DNA from: Mucilaginibacter gracilis
GTDB lineage: Bacteria > Bacteroidota > Bacteroidia > Sphingobacteriales > Sphingobacteriaceae
NCBI RefSeq assembly: GCF_003633615.1
Contig: NZ_RBKU01000001.1
Span: forward strand, 2,418,001 to 2,482,000
DNA length: 64,000 bases
Direction: 5' to 3'
Shown here: piece by piece, positions 37,933 to 46,415 of the stretch
Layout: the number at the start of each line of letters is the position of its first letter
Position numbering within the stretch: position 1 is the stretch's first letter
The notes under the pieces: model-generated
The model's database searches: none
Told to the model about the DNA's origin: nothing
Seen by the model: the letters and a program-made list of their open reading frames with translations, nothing else
Made by a program: the position numbers and the translations under genes

Positions 37933-39124
37933 GATCTGTTATAGTTTGTTGCTGAAGTAATTGTTTGGTATGGCTGGCTATGATTTGTTCCTCGTGTGTG
38001 GCCAAAGCATATACTTTTGCCTTTGCCCCCTTAGCAGAGATCAAAACCCGGTTTTGATGATTAGCTTTTGGGTTAAGGTTGATACCCAGAAAATCAAGCG
38101 GCTCGCAAATGAGTTCGCGTATGCGTGCCGAATGCTGACCGATACCGCCGGTGAAAACCAGGACATCCAATCCGCCAAGGGCGGCAGTTAACGCACCGAT
38201 TGCTTTCCTGGCCTGGTAACAGAATGCTTTTACCGCCTCTTCGGATCGCGTATCGTTTTCTTCTTTCGCTAACAGCAACTCCATATTGCTGTGGCCGGCG
38301 AGTGCTTTCAGTCCGGCGTGTTTGCTCAACAAGTCATCCAGTTCGGTAACTGTCAGATTTTCATGTTTTAACAGAAACAGGGTGACACCCGGATCGATGT
38401 CGCCCGCACGGGTGCCCATCAGGATACCACCAGATGGACTAATGCCCATCGTTGTTTCCACACTTTGGCCGTTTTGTATGGCTGTAATACTTGAGCCGTT
38501 GCCCAAGTGGGCAACAATGACCTTTTTTTGGGTTATTGCCGGCGAAATTGTACCGAGCTTGTTCATGATATATTCGCAGGATATACCGTGGAAACCGTAC
38601 CGTATGAGCCCCTTATCCCGGTAAAGGGACGGTAATGCATAATACTTGGCCACATCCGGCATATCCCGATGGAAAAAAGTATCAAAACACGCTACGTGCA
38701 AAGCATCCGGGAACTGTTTGCGGAAAGCTTTGATCACCTTGATATCGTCCGGCAAATGGTTCGGGGCAAGGTAGGCCCAATGTTGTAAACTATTCAATAA
38801 GTCCGCATCTATCACACAAGGCCGTCTGTGCTCCGGGCCGCCTTGTACAATACGATGGCCAATTGCCGAAAGCGGATAATGCTGCCTGTTAAGGTGGAAC
38901 CATGATACGATCTCCTTCACCGCGGTATGTATATCCTGGTGTGCTATCGGGTAATTGACCAGTACCATCCCGTTGCGACTGGTAATATTAAAGTGACTTT
39001 CAGCGGTATCAGCCAGCTCAACGCTCCCCGTCAGTTCAGCTTCTAATTTATCAGAACTGAAAAGGCTGAACTTGATGCCCGATGAACCGCAATTCATCGC
39101 TAAAATATAAGATCGATTTTCCAT
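37913..39124 (-). CDS. ackA: Acetate kinase
   Basis: 403 residues. The N-terminal phosphate-binding segment reads [14 protein letters not shown] (family form NAGSSSLK); [14 protein letters not shown] and [10 protein letters not shown] with the preceding [11 protein letters not shown] match the acetate kinase signatures; FTGGIGQHS is the C-terminal motif. It converts acetyl-phosphate and ADP to acetate and ATP. It lies between a Usp gene (3-bp gap) and xfp (20-bp overlap). No phosphotransacetylase is nearby, which fits supply from phosphoketolase instead. Confidence 0.95.
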   Translation of the reverse strand: MENRSYILAMNCGSSGIKFSLFSSDKLEAELTGSVELADTAESHFNITSRNGMVLVNYPIAHQDIHTAVKEIVSWFHLNRQHYPLSAIGHRIVQGGPEHRRPCVIDADLLNSLQHWAYLAPNHLPDDIKVIKAFRKQFPDALHVACFDTFFHRDMPDVAKYYALPSLYRDKGLIRYGFHGISCEYIMNKLGTISPAITQKKVIVAHLGNGSSITAIQNGQSVETTMGISPSGGILMGTRAGDIDPGVTLFLLKHENLTVTELDDLLSKHAGLKALAGHSNMELLLAKEENDTRSEEAVKAFCYQARKAIGALTAALGGLDVLVFTGGIGQHSARIRELICEPLDFLGINLNPKANHQNRVLISAKGAKAKVYALATHEEQIIASHTKQLLQQQTITDHDRTNH

Positions 39125-39127
39125 GGT

Positions 39128-39985
39128 CTATTCGTTTGAATGAAGTATAAGTAGTGGTACGGCAGTGTTTTTTGCGGTTTTTTTGGTATAACTCCCTTTA
39201 AAGATCTCTTCAAAAAAACCATGGTGATGGTGTACCATCACCAACAAGTCAGTTTCAAAGCCGGAACTTAATTTTTCTAATGCCGCTACACGGTTATCAT
39301 CCGAAATTATTTTGGTCGATATTTTAGAATAAGAAGAACGCTGAACGATATCATTCAAAAATTGGATTTCCCAGAGCTTGTGTTCCGAGTGGTGTCCTGT
39401 GGGTTGGATGTGAGTGATATGCAATTCCGCATTAAGCGACCTGATCAATGGCATCAACGAAAGTATCATCTCCAGATCCTGACCGGGATGCCTGAAATCG
39501 GAGGCGAAAGAGATTTTTCCGGGCAAACTAATCTTTGCTTTCGGAGGTACCAGCAGTAAGGGTTTTTTCAGGTAGTCGATCATGGTCTTGCTGTGATTGG
39601 CCAGTAAGAGGGTGTTAATACCTTCATGATGCGTTCCCATGATAATCATATCTGCAGCTTCCGAAGTACCAGCATTTTTTAGGACCTCCGCCACAGGGCC
39701 AATCTCGTTCAGTAGTTTAACCGAAGGGATAAATGTGCCGTGGACAGACTTTTTCAATTCTTGCTTAATCTGTTGCAGCTTGTTTTCATTATCCTCAAGG
39801 ATATCCTCATGAACTTCTGTCGGCCAAACTACAATACCTACCTGCGGCAACTCGGCAGGAATCATAAAGGCATGGCATATCATAACATTGGCCTGTAACT
39901 GCTGGGCGAGCCTATAACCATATTTTACGGCGTGATTGCCTGTTTCCGAAAAATCTGTGGCTAAGAGTAAAGTTTTCATAATCAA
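39128..39985 (-). CDS. Universal stress protein (tandem UspA type)
   Basis: 285 residues, or 283 if translation starts at the second ATG (39979). The first Usp domain (about 3-145) has KTLLLATDFSETGNHAVKYG and the ATP-loop form MGTHHEGINTLLLANHSKTM; a second domain follows (KISFASDFRHPGQDLEMI). It is the promoter-proximal gene of the ackA-xfp group. Usp genes beside fermentative enzymes are typical of oxygen-limitation responses, but no direct evidence of regulation is visible beyond the hairpin at 40023-40056. Confidence 0.9.
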   Translation of the reverse strand: MIMKTLLLATDFSETGNHAVKYGYRLAQQLQANVMICHAFMIPAELPQVGIVVWPTEVHEDILEDNENKLQQIKQELKKSVHGTFIPSVKLLNEIGPVAEVLKNAGTSEAADMIIMGTHHEGINTLLLANHSKTMIDYLKKPLLLVPPKAKISLPGKISFASDFRHPGQDLEMILSLMPLIRSLNAELHITHIQPTGHHSEHKLWEIQFLNDIVQRSSYSKISTKIISDDNRVAALEKLSSGFETDLLVMVHHHHGFFEEIFKGSYTKKTAKNTAVPLLILHSNE

Positions 39986-40022
39986 TATTTTGATTATTCA
40001 AAGCTGTCGATTTAACATTCTT

Positions 40023-40056
40023 GATCAAATGATTTTCGTCACCCCGAAAATTGATC
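40023..40056 (-). promoter_or_regulatory. Dyad upstream of the usp-ackA-xfp group
   Basis: GATCAA-ATGA-TTTTCG pairs with CGAAAA-TTGATC across a short loop, with a four-base bulge on one arm. It lies 38-71 bases upstream of the usp start, where an operator or leader hairpin would be expected. Confidence 0.4.
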
Positions 40057-40309
40057 TGGCTCAGTAAATTTTGGGGAAGTGTCGTGTCGGAGTGATCAAA
40101 TAAATTTGTACTCCCAAAATGCAAGCAACTCAATTATGCCGTTGCCTGGTTATTTCTTCATCGGGATTATTTCACAAAACAGAAGATTCAATTTTTGCTA
40201 TTCCCAAGCGGCATAGGTTACAGTAAGAAAACCGATGGGTGTCGAACTTCTCGAATAAATTTTGTGTTTTTGTATATTGCTTATTTACAGCAGGTTATAG
40301 GCAATAAAA

Positions 40310-40349
40310 AAAGCGGCATACCAGAATTAAATCTGGATTTTGCCGCTTT
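40310..40349. terminator. Bidirectional terminator next to the tRNA fragment
   Basis: AAAGCGGCA (40310-40318) pairs with TGCCGCTTT (40341-40349), with an inner CCAGA/TCTGG pairing; A-runs and T-runs flank it. In minus orientation it is the normal terminator of the tRNA gene whose 3' half remains at 40358-40401. Confidence 0.8.
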
Positions 40350-40357
40350 CGCCTGTT

Positions 40358-40401
40358 TGGTAGCGGGGAGCAGGATCGAACTGCCGACCTTAGGGTTATG
40401 A
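40358..40401 (-). tRNA. 3' half of a tRNA-Met(CAT): probable attachment site of the integrated element
   Basis: Read on the minus strand it runs from TCATAACCCTA (anticodon loop with CAT and 3' anticodon stem) through a T-arm (GGCAG-TTCGATC-CTGCT) to CCCCGCT-A-CCA. The 5' half, with D-arm and acceptor 5' strand, is missing; the similarity stops at the anticodon loop. The run of C in the anticodon stem suggests an initiator tRNA, but tRNA-Ile2 cannot be excluded. This is the classic att remnant, duplicated when a tyrosine recombinase inserts DNA into a tRNA 3' end. An intact copy on the minus strand should mark the other end and was not found in the window. Confidence 0.85.
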
Positions 40402-40580
40402 AAGTTGCCACAATTGAAATGAGGCGATGCAAAAAATACCCATATGGCGTTTAAACGCAGTTTTCTCTTTCAGGTCATCACACTACATCACATATTGATA
40501 CAGCCATTGTATGAACATTGTATGACCAAAACTAATAGCTTTATCGGGAGATAAAGAAGGGTTTTAAACACATTTTCATC

Positions 40581-41855
40581 ATGGCAACCGTAAGGGTTTA
40601 CATCAGGAAACGCGCCGCCAAGGACGGCAAGTTTCCAATTTCAATTTGCATTACGATCAATCGTAAGCAGGAGTACATTCTCACCGGACAAAAACTTGAC
40701 AGTTTAAGCCAGTGGGATGAAAAATCGCAACGCGTCAGAAAAACGCATCCGAATGCAACGCGCCTGAACAATTTCCTGCTGACGGAATTAGCCAAAGCCA
40801 ATGATAAGGCATTGGAACTGGAAACCAAAGGCAAGGTTTCAGCAAAGGCGGTGAAAACTGAATTAAAGCCTGTTGAAGAAAGAATAGTCTATTTCAGGGA
40901 TATTGCCGACCGGCATATGCAGGAACAATTTCAATGCGGAAATTATGATGTTATTAGAACTGATAAAGCGCGGCTGAAACGCTTTTATGAGTTTGCCAAA
41001 GATGGCAAGGTTACTTTCCCGGAAATCAATTCAGAATTTATGCAGCGTTATGTTGTATTTCTGAAATCGGCAAAAAAATACCGTTTCAGCGATAAAAGCG
41101 CGATACAACCATTAAGCGAACGGACAATTACCAACCACCTGATTATTGTCCGCACGATTTATAATCGAGCGATTTCGGCAAAACTTGCCAGTAAAGAAGA
41201 TTACCCATTTGGGGCACATGGCAAGGTTACCATCAGGTTCCCTCAATCCGCCAAAGTGGGTTTAAGTGAAACCGAGATAGCCAACCTTGAAACATTGGAC
41301 TTGTCCGGGCATACGCCGATTTATAACGATGCCCGCAATATTTGGCTGACGGAATATTTTTTTGCAGGCATGCGGGTCACTGATTGCCTGTTGCTGAAAT
41401 GGACGGATTTACAGGATGGCAGACTGTATTATCAAATGTCGAAAAACGGCGAGCATGGTTCGTTGAAAGTGCCGGGCAAGGCTTTGGCAATTATTGAGCA
41501 ATACCGCTATGGCTGCGGCGATAAAGTTAATAACAGGCATAACCTGATATTCCCTTACCTGAAAGATTTACCATCACTGGATGACCGTTTCGCACTGCGC
41601 CGCAGGATCTCGCATGTGGTAAAGCGGCTGAATAAGGCAATGGGCAGTATCATGGTGATGATCGGCAGCACCAAAAACGCCTCGCAACACAAGGCGCGGC
41701 ACTCTTTTGCGCAACGCGCCGAAGAAAAAGAAATCCATCCTAAGGTGCTGCAAAAGCTATACCGCCATGAAAGCCTGCTTACCACAATGGGTTACCAGTC
41801 GAATTTTTCCACCAAAAAAGCGGATGATGCAATCGATGCCGTGATTGGGTTCTAA
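40581..41855 (+). CDS. Tyrosine site-specific recombinase (Bacteroidota integrase type)
   Basis: 424 residues. An N-terminal arm-binding domain (about 3-90, VRVYIRKRAAKDGKFPIS), a SAM-like core-binding domain (about 105-210) and a catalytic domain follow. Catalytic residues seen: Arg in AGMRVTDCLL, His-x-x-Arg in QHKARHSFA, His in LYRHESL and Tyr in TTMGYQSNF. It starts about 180 bases from the tRNA fragment and reads away from it, the usual arrangement for an integrase that made that insertion. A strong terminator follows. Confidence 0.95.
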   Translation: MATVRVYIRKRAAKDGKFPISICITINRKQEYILTGQKLDSLSQWDEKSQRVRKTHPNATRLNNFLLTELAKANDKALELETKGKVSAKAVKTELKPVEERIVYFRDIADRHMQEQFQCGNYDVIRTDKARLKRFYEFAKDGKVTFPEINSEFMQRYVVFLKSAKKYRFSDKSAIQPLSERTITNHLIIVRTIYNRAISAKLASKEDYPFGAHGKVTIRFPQSAKVGLSETEIANLETLDLSGHTPIYNDARNIWLTEYFFAGMRVTDCLLLKWTDLQDGRLYYQMSKNGEHGSLKVPGKALAIIEQYRYGCGDKVNNRHNLIFPYLKDLPSLDDRFALRRRISHVVKRLNKAMGSIMVMIGSTKNASQHKARHSFAQRAEEKEIHPKVLQKLYRHESLLTTMGYQSNFSTKKADDAIDAVIGF

Positions 41856-41890
41856 AATAACTGGGGGCGAAAGCTTCCAGTTATTTTATT
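41856..41890 (+). terminator. Intrinsic terminator after the integrase
   Basis: AATAACTGG (41856-41864) pairs perfectly with CCAGTTATT (41877-41885), followed by TTATT. Confidence 0.88.
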
Positions 41891-41964
41891 TTAACATACT
41901 GAAAAGACGGTAAATGATTGACTTTTGCCTGCGTTCGGTATATATTTGTATAAAAGGTGAAACG

Positions 41965-42180
41965 ATGAAAATGTTAGTGGAAATAGCAGATAACAAGGCT
42001 GCAAGCTTTAAGGAACTGATTAAACAACATTCCTATGTGAAGGCGAAAACGATATCCGAGCCGAATGCCGCGATATTGGAAGAAATTATGCACATTAAAA
42101 AAGCCTTTAAGAACCTCGAAAAGGTAAAGGCTGGCAAGTTGAAGACGCGCCCGGCTTCCGAATTGCTTAATGAGTTATAA
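41965..42180 (+). CDS. Antitoxin of a RelE/ParE-type toxin-antitoxin pair
   Basis: The ATG at 41965 (MKMLVEIADNKAASFKELIK) is chosen over one 51 bases upstream, because the upstream part reads as non-protein-like. 71 residues: a short N-terminal strand, then helices. There is no clear HTH. The gene overlaps the toxin start by 11 bases, the normal antitoxin-toxin coupling. Antitoxin identity rests mostly on its partner. Confidence 0.75.
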   Translation: MKMLVEIADNKAASFKELIKQHSYVKAKTISEPNAAILEEIMHIKKAFKNLEKVKAGKLKTRPASELLNEL

Positions 42181-42493
42181 TGTCATTACAATTGAGCCGT
42201 TCGATAAGGATTTGAAACGGCTCATCAAAAAATACCCCTCTCTTAAGCAGGAAATCACTAACCTTTTCAATTTGCTGGAGACCGATCCAACGGCTGGTAC
42301 GCCGATGGGCAAGGGTTGTTACAAGATCAGGCTTGCCATTGCCTCGAAAGGAAAAGGCAAATCCGGCGGCGCTCGTGTTATAACGCATTGCGCCGTTGTT
42401 GAAACAACGGTTTTGCTTTTGTCGATTTACGATAAATCGGAACAAGCGGATATTTCCGATAAGGAACTGCAAAAACTGCTTGATAGTATTTGA
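42170..42493 (+). CDS. RelE/ParE-superfamily toxin
   Basis: 107 residues. FDKDLKRLIKKYPSLKQEI at the N-terminus and the typical KGKSGGARVITHCAVVE and VLLLSIYDKSEQADIS strands match HigB/RelE-like ribosome-dependent RNases or ParE gyrase toxins; the basic KGKGKSGGAR turn favours RelE-like. It would be neutralised by the upstream antitoxin and stabilise the mobile element. Confidence 0.88.
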   Translation: MSYNVITIEPFDKDLKRLIKKYPSLKQEITNLFNLLETDPTAGTPMGKGCYKIRLAIASKGKGKSGGARVITHCAVVETTVLLLSIYDKSEQADISDKELQKLLDSI

Positions 42494-42740
42494 GAATAAT
42501 TATCCAACAACAATCCTCCCTAAAAACAAAAACGTGCCGCAGGACGTAAGCCACAAAAGCGCGCGGGGAAAAAACGGCAGGTATCAAATCCTCTTATAGA
42601 GCGGGTATCTTAAACGGAATATGATGCTCCTTGCCGTTATATCTTTCAACTGGCAAAGGGGACCTTTTTGAGTGGGCCAAAAGGGGTCATTTTGGTGTGT
42701 TTTATCCAGTTATATTATCGTTTTGATTAATTCAATTGAA
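42494..42740. other. Intergenic region with short GC-run repeats
   Basis: No gene seen. Around 42655-42702 two similar units occur in tandem: AAAGGGGACCTTTTTGAGTG and AAAAGGGGTCATTTTGGTGT. Such units recall the terminal repeats of IS21-type elements, so this may be a remnant end. The IS110 hairpin repeats follow at 42741. Confidence 0.4.
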
Positions 42741-42919
42741 ATAACGGCGGGGCAATTATTTCTTTACGAGGGTCATTAACCCGGAACTGATCCTAATTCG
42801 ACCTCCACCGCTATAATGTGAGCTTATTAAATTTATAAAAATATAACGGTGGAGTAATTATTTCTTCACTAAGGTCATAAACCTTGAACTGGTCCTAATT
42901 CAACCTCCGCCGTTATATT
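42741..42919. repeat. Two tandem 77-bp hairpin repeats downstream of the IS110 transposase
   Basis: Unit A (42741-42817) and unit B (42843-42919) align without gaps with 63 of 77 identical bases. Each folds on itself: the ATAACGG(C/T)GG start pairs with the CC(A/G)CCG(C/T)TAT end. An inner stem differs by a compensating pair: GGGT/ACCC in A and AGGT/ACCT in B. They end 22 bases from the transposase stop codon, in the only sizeable non-coding stretch beside that gene, which is where IS1111-group IS110 elements encode their guide (bridge/seek) RNA. Confidence 0.85.
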
Positions 42920-42941
42920 TTAATTCGCTATCAAATATGTT

Positions 42942-43964
42942 CTAAACATCAACGCTTTTATAATCCTTTTGATAGAGCCGATTTTGATGTACGCAAGTAA
43001 AAACGCGGTTGATTAATTTTACACGCACGGCATTAATAACGGACATTTTCGGTTTGCCCTCGGCGATCTTTCGCTCATAATAAATCTTAATGTCCTTGTC
43101 GTACCTTAACGCGCCCACGGCACAGATGTGCAGTAAGGATTTCATCCTCTTATTGGCAATATGCGAGACGCGTGCCCGTTGCAAAAATCCACCGGATTCG
43201 TTTTTAAATGGTGCCACGCCAGCATAGCAGGCAAATTTTTTAGCCGTTGAAATATCTTTAAACTCATTGGTATGAATAATCATTTGCAAGGCTGTAATCA
43301 AACCGATGCATGTTACCGAAGTAACGATATCAAATAACCGCTTGAGATGTTCGTCTTCTGCGATCAGCGCTGAAATATGTTTCTCCAAAGAATCAATATC
43401 CAGCGCAATACTGGTAAGGCTTCTTTTACACAAATTATAGGTTTCGGAAGCCGCCCCTTTTTTCAAAAAATCCTTTTGTTCCAGTAACGGGTTTTTAAGT
43501 GCGACCTGTGTAGTCATTAGCCTTACACGAAGCGCGGACAGATCAGCCAATTGTTGCACAACCTTTCTTTTTGGCACCCATAGCCTAAGTTCGTCCCGAT
43601 GCCGGTAAGCATATGCGGCGATACGCATGGCATCTACTTTGTCATTTTTGCCCCTGATATTCCCTAAAGAATTTCTTATATGCAAGGGGCTTTCCTGAAC
43701 GATATTCGCTTTAAACTTTTTAAGTACGGCAATCACTATGTTGCAATAAATGCCTGTACTTTCCATACAGAAAACCGCCCGGCTCATGATAAATTTCGGC
43801 AGGTTCTTGAATTCATTTACCAACTCGGTTATAGAGGCTGCTTGATTACCGATTTCTTTGTGGTAAAGGTAAATACCGCCTTGCTGCACGGCAAAATCAA
43901 GTTCATTACGTGATACATCGATCCCTATAAAATAGCTGTATTTTTTAGGTTTATCGATTGCCAT
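42942..43964 (-). CDS. IS110-family transposase (DEDD recombinase)
   Basis: 340 residues, full length. The N-terminal RuvC-like DEDD domain has GIDVSRNELDFA (Asp), FCMESTGIY (Glu) and GKNDKVDAMRIA (two Asp). The C-terminal Transposase_20 domain has VTCIGLITALQMI and FACYAGVAPFKNESGGFLQR with the candidate catalytic Ser. It looks active. IS110 enzymes use a structured RNA from the element's own non-coding end. Here the upstream side has only 36 bases before the next gene, so the non-coding end is on the downstream side. Exact IS ends could not be fixed because the family leaves no long inverted repeats. Confidence 0.95.
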   Translation of the reverse strand: MAIDKPKKYSYFIGIDVSRNELDFAVQQGGIYLYHKEIGNQAASITELVNEFKNLPKFIMSRAVFCMESTGIYCNIVIAVLKKFKANIVQESPLHIRNSLGNIRGKNDKVDAMRIAAYAYRHRDELRLWVPKRKVVQQLADLSALRVRLMTTQVALKNPLLEQKDFLKKGAASETYNLCKRSLTSIALDIDSLEKHISALIAEDEHLKRLFDIVTSVTCIGLITALQMIIHTNEFKDISTAKKFACYAGVAPFKNESGGFLQRARVSHIANKRMKSLLHICAVGALRYDKDIKIYYERKIAEGKPKMSVINAVRVKLINRVFTCVHQNRLYQKDYKSVDV

Positions 43965-44000
43965 TGCACTTATATAATTTAAAATATATAAATAGTTAAA

Positions 44001-45341
44001 TCATTCCAGTTTTAGTACTTTGCATCGCCGCATCAATGCTAATCTTTCTTTCGCCTGTAATTCGTAATATTTCGGGATAAATCGATGGTAAAGGCTGCAT
44101 TGCGGGTCTTTGCCGTCAACGCGATACACAGGGCATCCGCTTGTGCAAACGGAACGATAGCGGCATTTTTTGCAATCGTCTGATTTATCATCCTCATGAT
44201 GCTCACCGCTTGCGATCATATCGACAAGGTCTAAACCGTCATCAAAAATGGAATAGGCAGATTGTGTTTCGGTGCCGAATTGTACATGACAATATTTGAA
44301 ACTGCCATCAACATAAATTGCACCGCCAGAGAACCCGGATGCACAGGTTTGAAAACCTAACTCATTCGGCTTTAAGTCGCAAAATTGGTAGCGTTTGGAA
44401 AAAGCCCAGCCATTTTGTATGGCTTCTTGCATAATGGTGTAAGATGCTGAAAGATATTGATCCAGCAATTCCGCATCTATATGTGCGCCTTTCACAATCG
44501 AATACCGAAACGGAATATCAAGCGCAATCAAATAGCGGGTCAATTCAGGCAAACCAATTAAATTGAGGTTGGTTACCACAGTATTAACCGACACGGGAAT
44601 ACCAGCCGCTATTAGTTTCCGCAAATTGGTATCAACGATGCCGAATGAACCACAACCTGACCGGAAACTTCTGGTGGCATCGTGCGTGGCTTCTACACCA
44701 TCCAGCGATACGCCATATCCAATGCCGTATTGCTTAGAAAACGCAATGATCTCATCATTCAGTATGGTCAGATTGGTAACAAAGCCGACATCAAACTTGC
44801 ATCCCGCATCGGCCAAAACCTGTTTGGCTTCGGGGATAAATGTTTTCCAAACATTGAACTGCCCCATCGGTTCACCTCCGGCCAGCCGGAGCCTAATATG
44901 CCGGATGCCTTTTAATTTAACTGCTTCTAATAACTTAAGCAGCAATTGTTGCCGTACCGCATCGGTCATGCCTTTGCCCGTGTTCAGCGTGGAAATATAA
45001 CAATGGCTACAGCCAAGATTGCACGCATTGGTGGTGTGTATCCAGAAATTCAATGATTTTGGTGCGGATGGTTTTTCCGGCACGGTAAAACCGTTGAAAC
45101 TGACAATCTCGGTTTTACCAAGCATCGATAGAAATTGCTCCAGCGTATCAGATGGTATAGACAAGTTATCGGCAATTACCTGAATATCATCGACACCGTT
45201 TACCGCCTGTAATATTTCGTATTGGCGATCGTTCAACAGCCGGAATGAATTTGGATAGGAACAGTTTACCGCGTAGGCAAAACCATTGCCTACGCGATTG
45301 ATGAGCAGTTCAGGAGATCTCTGCGGTATCAAGGAGTTCAT
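44001..45341 (-). CDS. Radical SAM/SPASM peptide maturase
   Basis: 446 residues. An N-terminal region (about 30-85, LLNDRQYEILQAVNGVDDIQ) has the size and helix-turn content of a PqqD-like RiPP recognition element. The radical SAM core has the CX3CX2C cluster motif Cys107, Cys111, Cys114 (TNACNLGCSHCY) and a GGE motif (RLAGGEPM). A SPASM domain binds auxiliary clusters (TCASGFSGG, YCHVQFG, CKKCRYRSVCTSGC, DPQCSLY). Such proteins modify ribosomal peptides or, in one branch, sulfatases. No sulfatase is nearby, and a 58-residue peptide gene ends three bases upstream, so peptide maturation is favoured. The chemistry is unknown. Confidence 0.9.
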   Translation of the reverse strand: MNSLIPQRSPELLINRVGNGFAYAVNCSYPNSFRLLNDRQYEILQAVNGVDDIQVIADNLSIPSDTLEQFLSMLGKTEIVSFNGFTVPEKPSAPKSLNFWIHTTNACNLGCSHCYISTLNTGKGMTDAVRQQLLLKLLEAVKLKGIRHIRLRLAGGEPMGQFNVWKTFIPEAKQVLADAGCKFDVGFVTNLTILNDEIIAFSKQYGIGYGVSLDGVEATHDATRSFRSGCGSFGIVDTNLRKLIAAGIPVSVNTVVTNLNLIGLPELTRYLIALDIPFRYSIVKGAHIDAELLDQYLSASYTIMQEAIQNGWAFSKRYQFCDLKPNELGFQTCASGFSGGAIYVDGSFKYCHVQFGTETQSAYSIFDDGLDLVDMIASGEHHEDDKSDDCKKCRYRSVCTSGCPVYRVDGKDPQCSLYHRFIPKYYELQAKERLALMRRCKVLKLE

Positions 45342-45344
45342 GTT

Positions 45345-45521
45345 TTAGGAATCCATTTGATTATCTACACAATCAAGATTTTCATTAACAGAGGTCTCTA
45401 TTTCAAACCTATTGCCGCAATCTCCATACATGATGGAATTATCTGCGGAGTTACCGGAAAGTTGGGCTGAACTAATTGTTGCAAGATCGTCAAAAAGGAT
45501 GTTGTTGTTTGTTGTTAACAT
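45345..45521 (-). CDS. Candidate RiPP precursor peptide (58 residues)
   Basis: This short frame begins MLTTNNNILFDDLATISSAQ and ends DNQMDS. Its stop is three bases before the radical SAM start, and its own start is ten bases after the resolvase stop. Features: a leader-like hydrophobic/acidic segment (ILFDDLATI, residues 8-16), a Ser/Asn-rich part with LSGNSADNS, and a core-like stretch YGDCGNRF (32-39) with Cys35 and a second Cys51. YGD fits the aromatic-x-Asp pattern used by some cyclophane-forming radical SAM enzymes. I match it to no named precursor family. The role is inferred from adjacency, size and composition. Confidence 0.65.
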   Translation of the reverse strand: MLTTNNNILFDDLATISSAQLSGNSADNSIMYGDCGNRFEIETSVNENLDCVDNQMDS

Positions 45522-45531
45522 GGTAATTATA

Positions 45532-46206
45532 TTAAATGGTTTCTAATTCTTTCTCTTGTTTATGTATCCGTGTCAATAATGTATGAACGGAACTTGGGTG
45601 CCATTTGCCGCCGGGGCGGAAGGTCGGCACACCTTTCTTATTTAATTCATCGCAAACCGCACGGCCTGTAACGATCCCGCGTTTTTTTAACCGCTGTATA
45701 ACCGGGAACAGTTTCCGGGCAAAGTCTTCCGCTGCCTGTTTATTGGCCACCGATAAAAATAATTTGCCATTTTTACCGAGTTCAACACCGCGATTTTTTG
45801 CAGCTTTCAACGCTTCTTTTGTCGTTTCACTGATCCGCTGGCGCTGATCTTCGGCAACTGCCGCCAGAATATGGATCGTAAAACGATTAGCATGGGGATT
45901 ATCGGCCACTTTTACTTCAATTTTAGAACGTGAGTTAAATATTTTTGCAATCTGCTCAACATCCCGCCCAAGCCTGTCGAGCCGTGCAACTACTAAAGTT
46001 GCCTTGTTCTGTTTGCACAAATCGAGCGCATCGAATAATCCGGCACGGTGTTTCCGTGTTGATTTGACTTCGACCACCTCCGTCAGCAACTGGTAATCGT
46101 TGGCTTTGCAATAATGCTCAACCGCGCTTTGTTGTGCTTCCAGCCCTAAACCGCTTTTGCCCTGTTTGCCCGTCGATACCCGGTAATACCCAATCGCTTG
46201 CTTCAT
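45532..46206 (-). CDS. Serine recombinase (resolvase/invertase family)
   Basis: 224 residues. The catalytic domain has Ser11 in GYYRVSTGKQ, LVVARLDRLGRDVEQIAK and the E-helix with RISETTKEALKAAKNRG. A short helix-turn-helix C-terminal domain (about 165-215) contains RLKKRGIVTGRAVCDELNKKG and WHPSSVHTLLTR. It probably resolves multimers or inverts a segment of the mobile element. It reads directly into the precursor and radical SAM genes, so all three may be one transcript. Confidence 0.93.
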   Translation of the reverse strand: MKQAIGYYRVSTGKQGKSGLGLEAQQSAVEHYCKANDYQLLTEVVEVKSTRKHRAGLFDALDLCKQNKATLVVARLDRLGRDVEQIAKIFNSRSKIEVKVADNPHANRFTIHILAAVAEDQRQRISETTKEALKAAKNRGVELGKNGKLFLSVANKQAAEDFARKLFPVIQRLKKRGIVTGRAVCDELNKKGVPTFRPGGKWHPSSVHTLLTRIHKQEKELETI

Positions 46207-46415
46207 GGACTATCTCTTTTTGTTCACCGTTAAACCATCCACTATATTTGAATGAAAATTGGTTAAAAATCGTTTAATGGAAATTTCGAACCGATTGTAA
46301 ATCAATAGATTTAGATTTTGGCTATCGCAGAAAAATCGGGCTTTTTATCCATGGATTGAGGATGGTTTGGTAATAAGCAAACCGAAATCGTTTTTTTTAT
46401 TTTACGGTGGCAATA

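Noticed and set aside
40195..40401. 68-residue open frame ending in GSRIELPTLGL
   Set aside because: The end is a translation of the antisense of the tRNA 3' half, a well-known false ORF; the start runs through the terminator.
42738..42919. Reading the paired hairpin repeats as a CRISPR array
   Set aside because: Only two units, 25 bp apart, each self-complementary over its full length with no variable spacers or cas genes.
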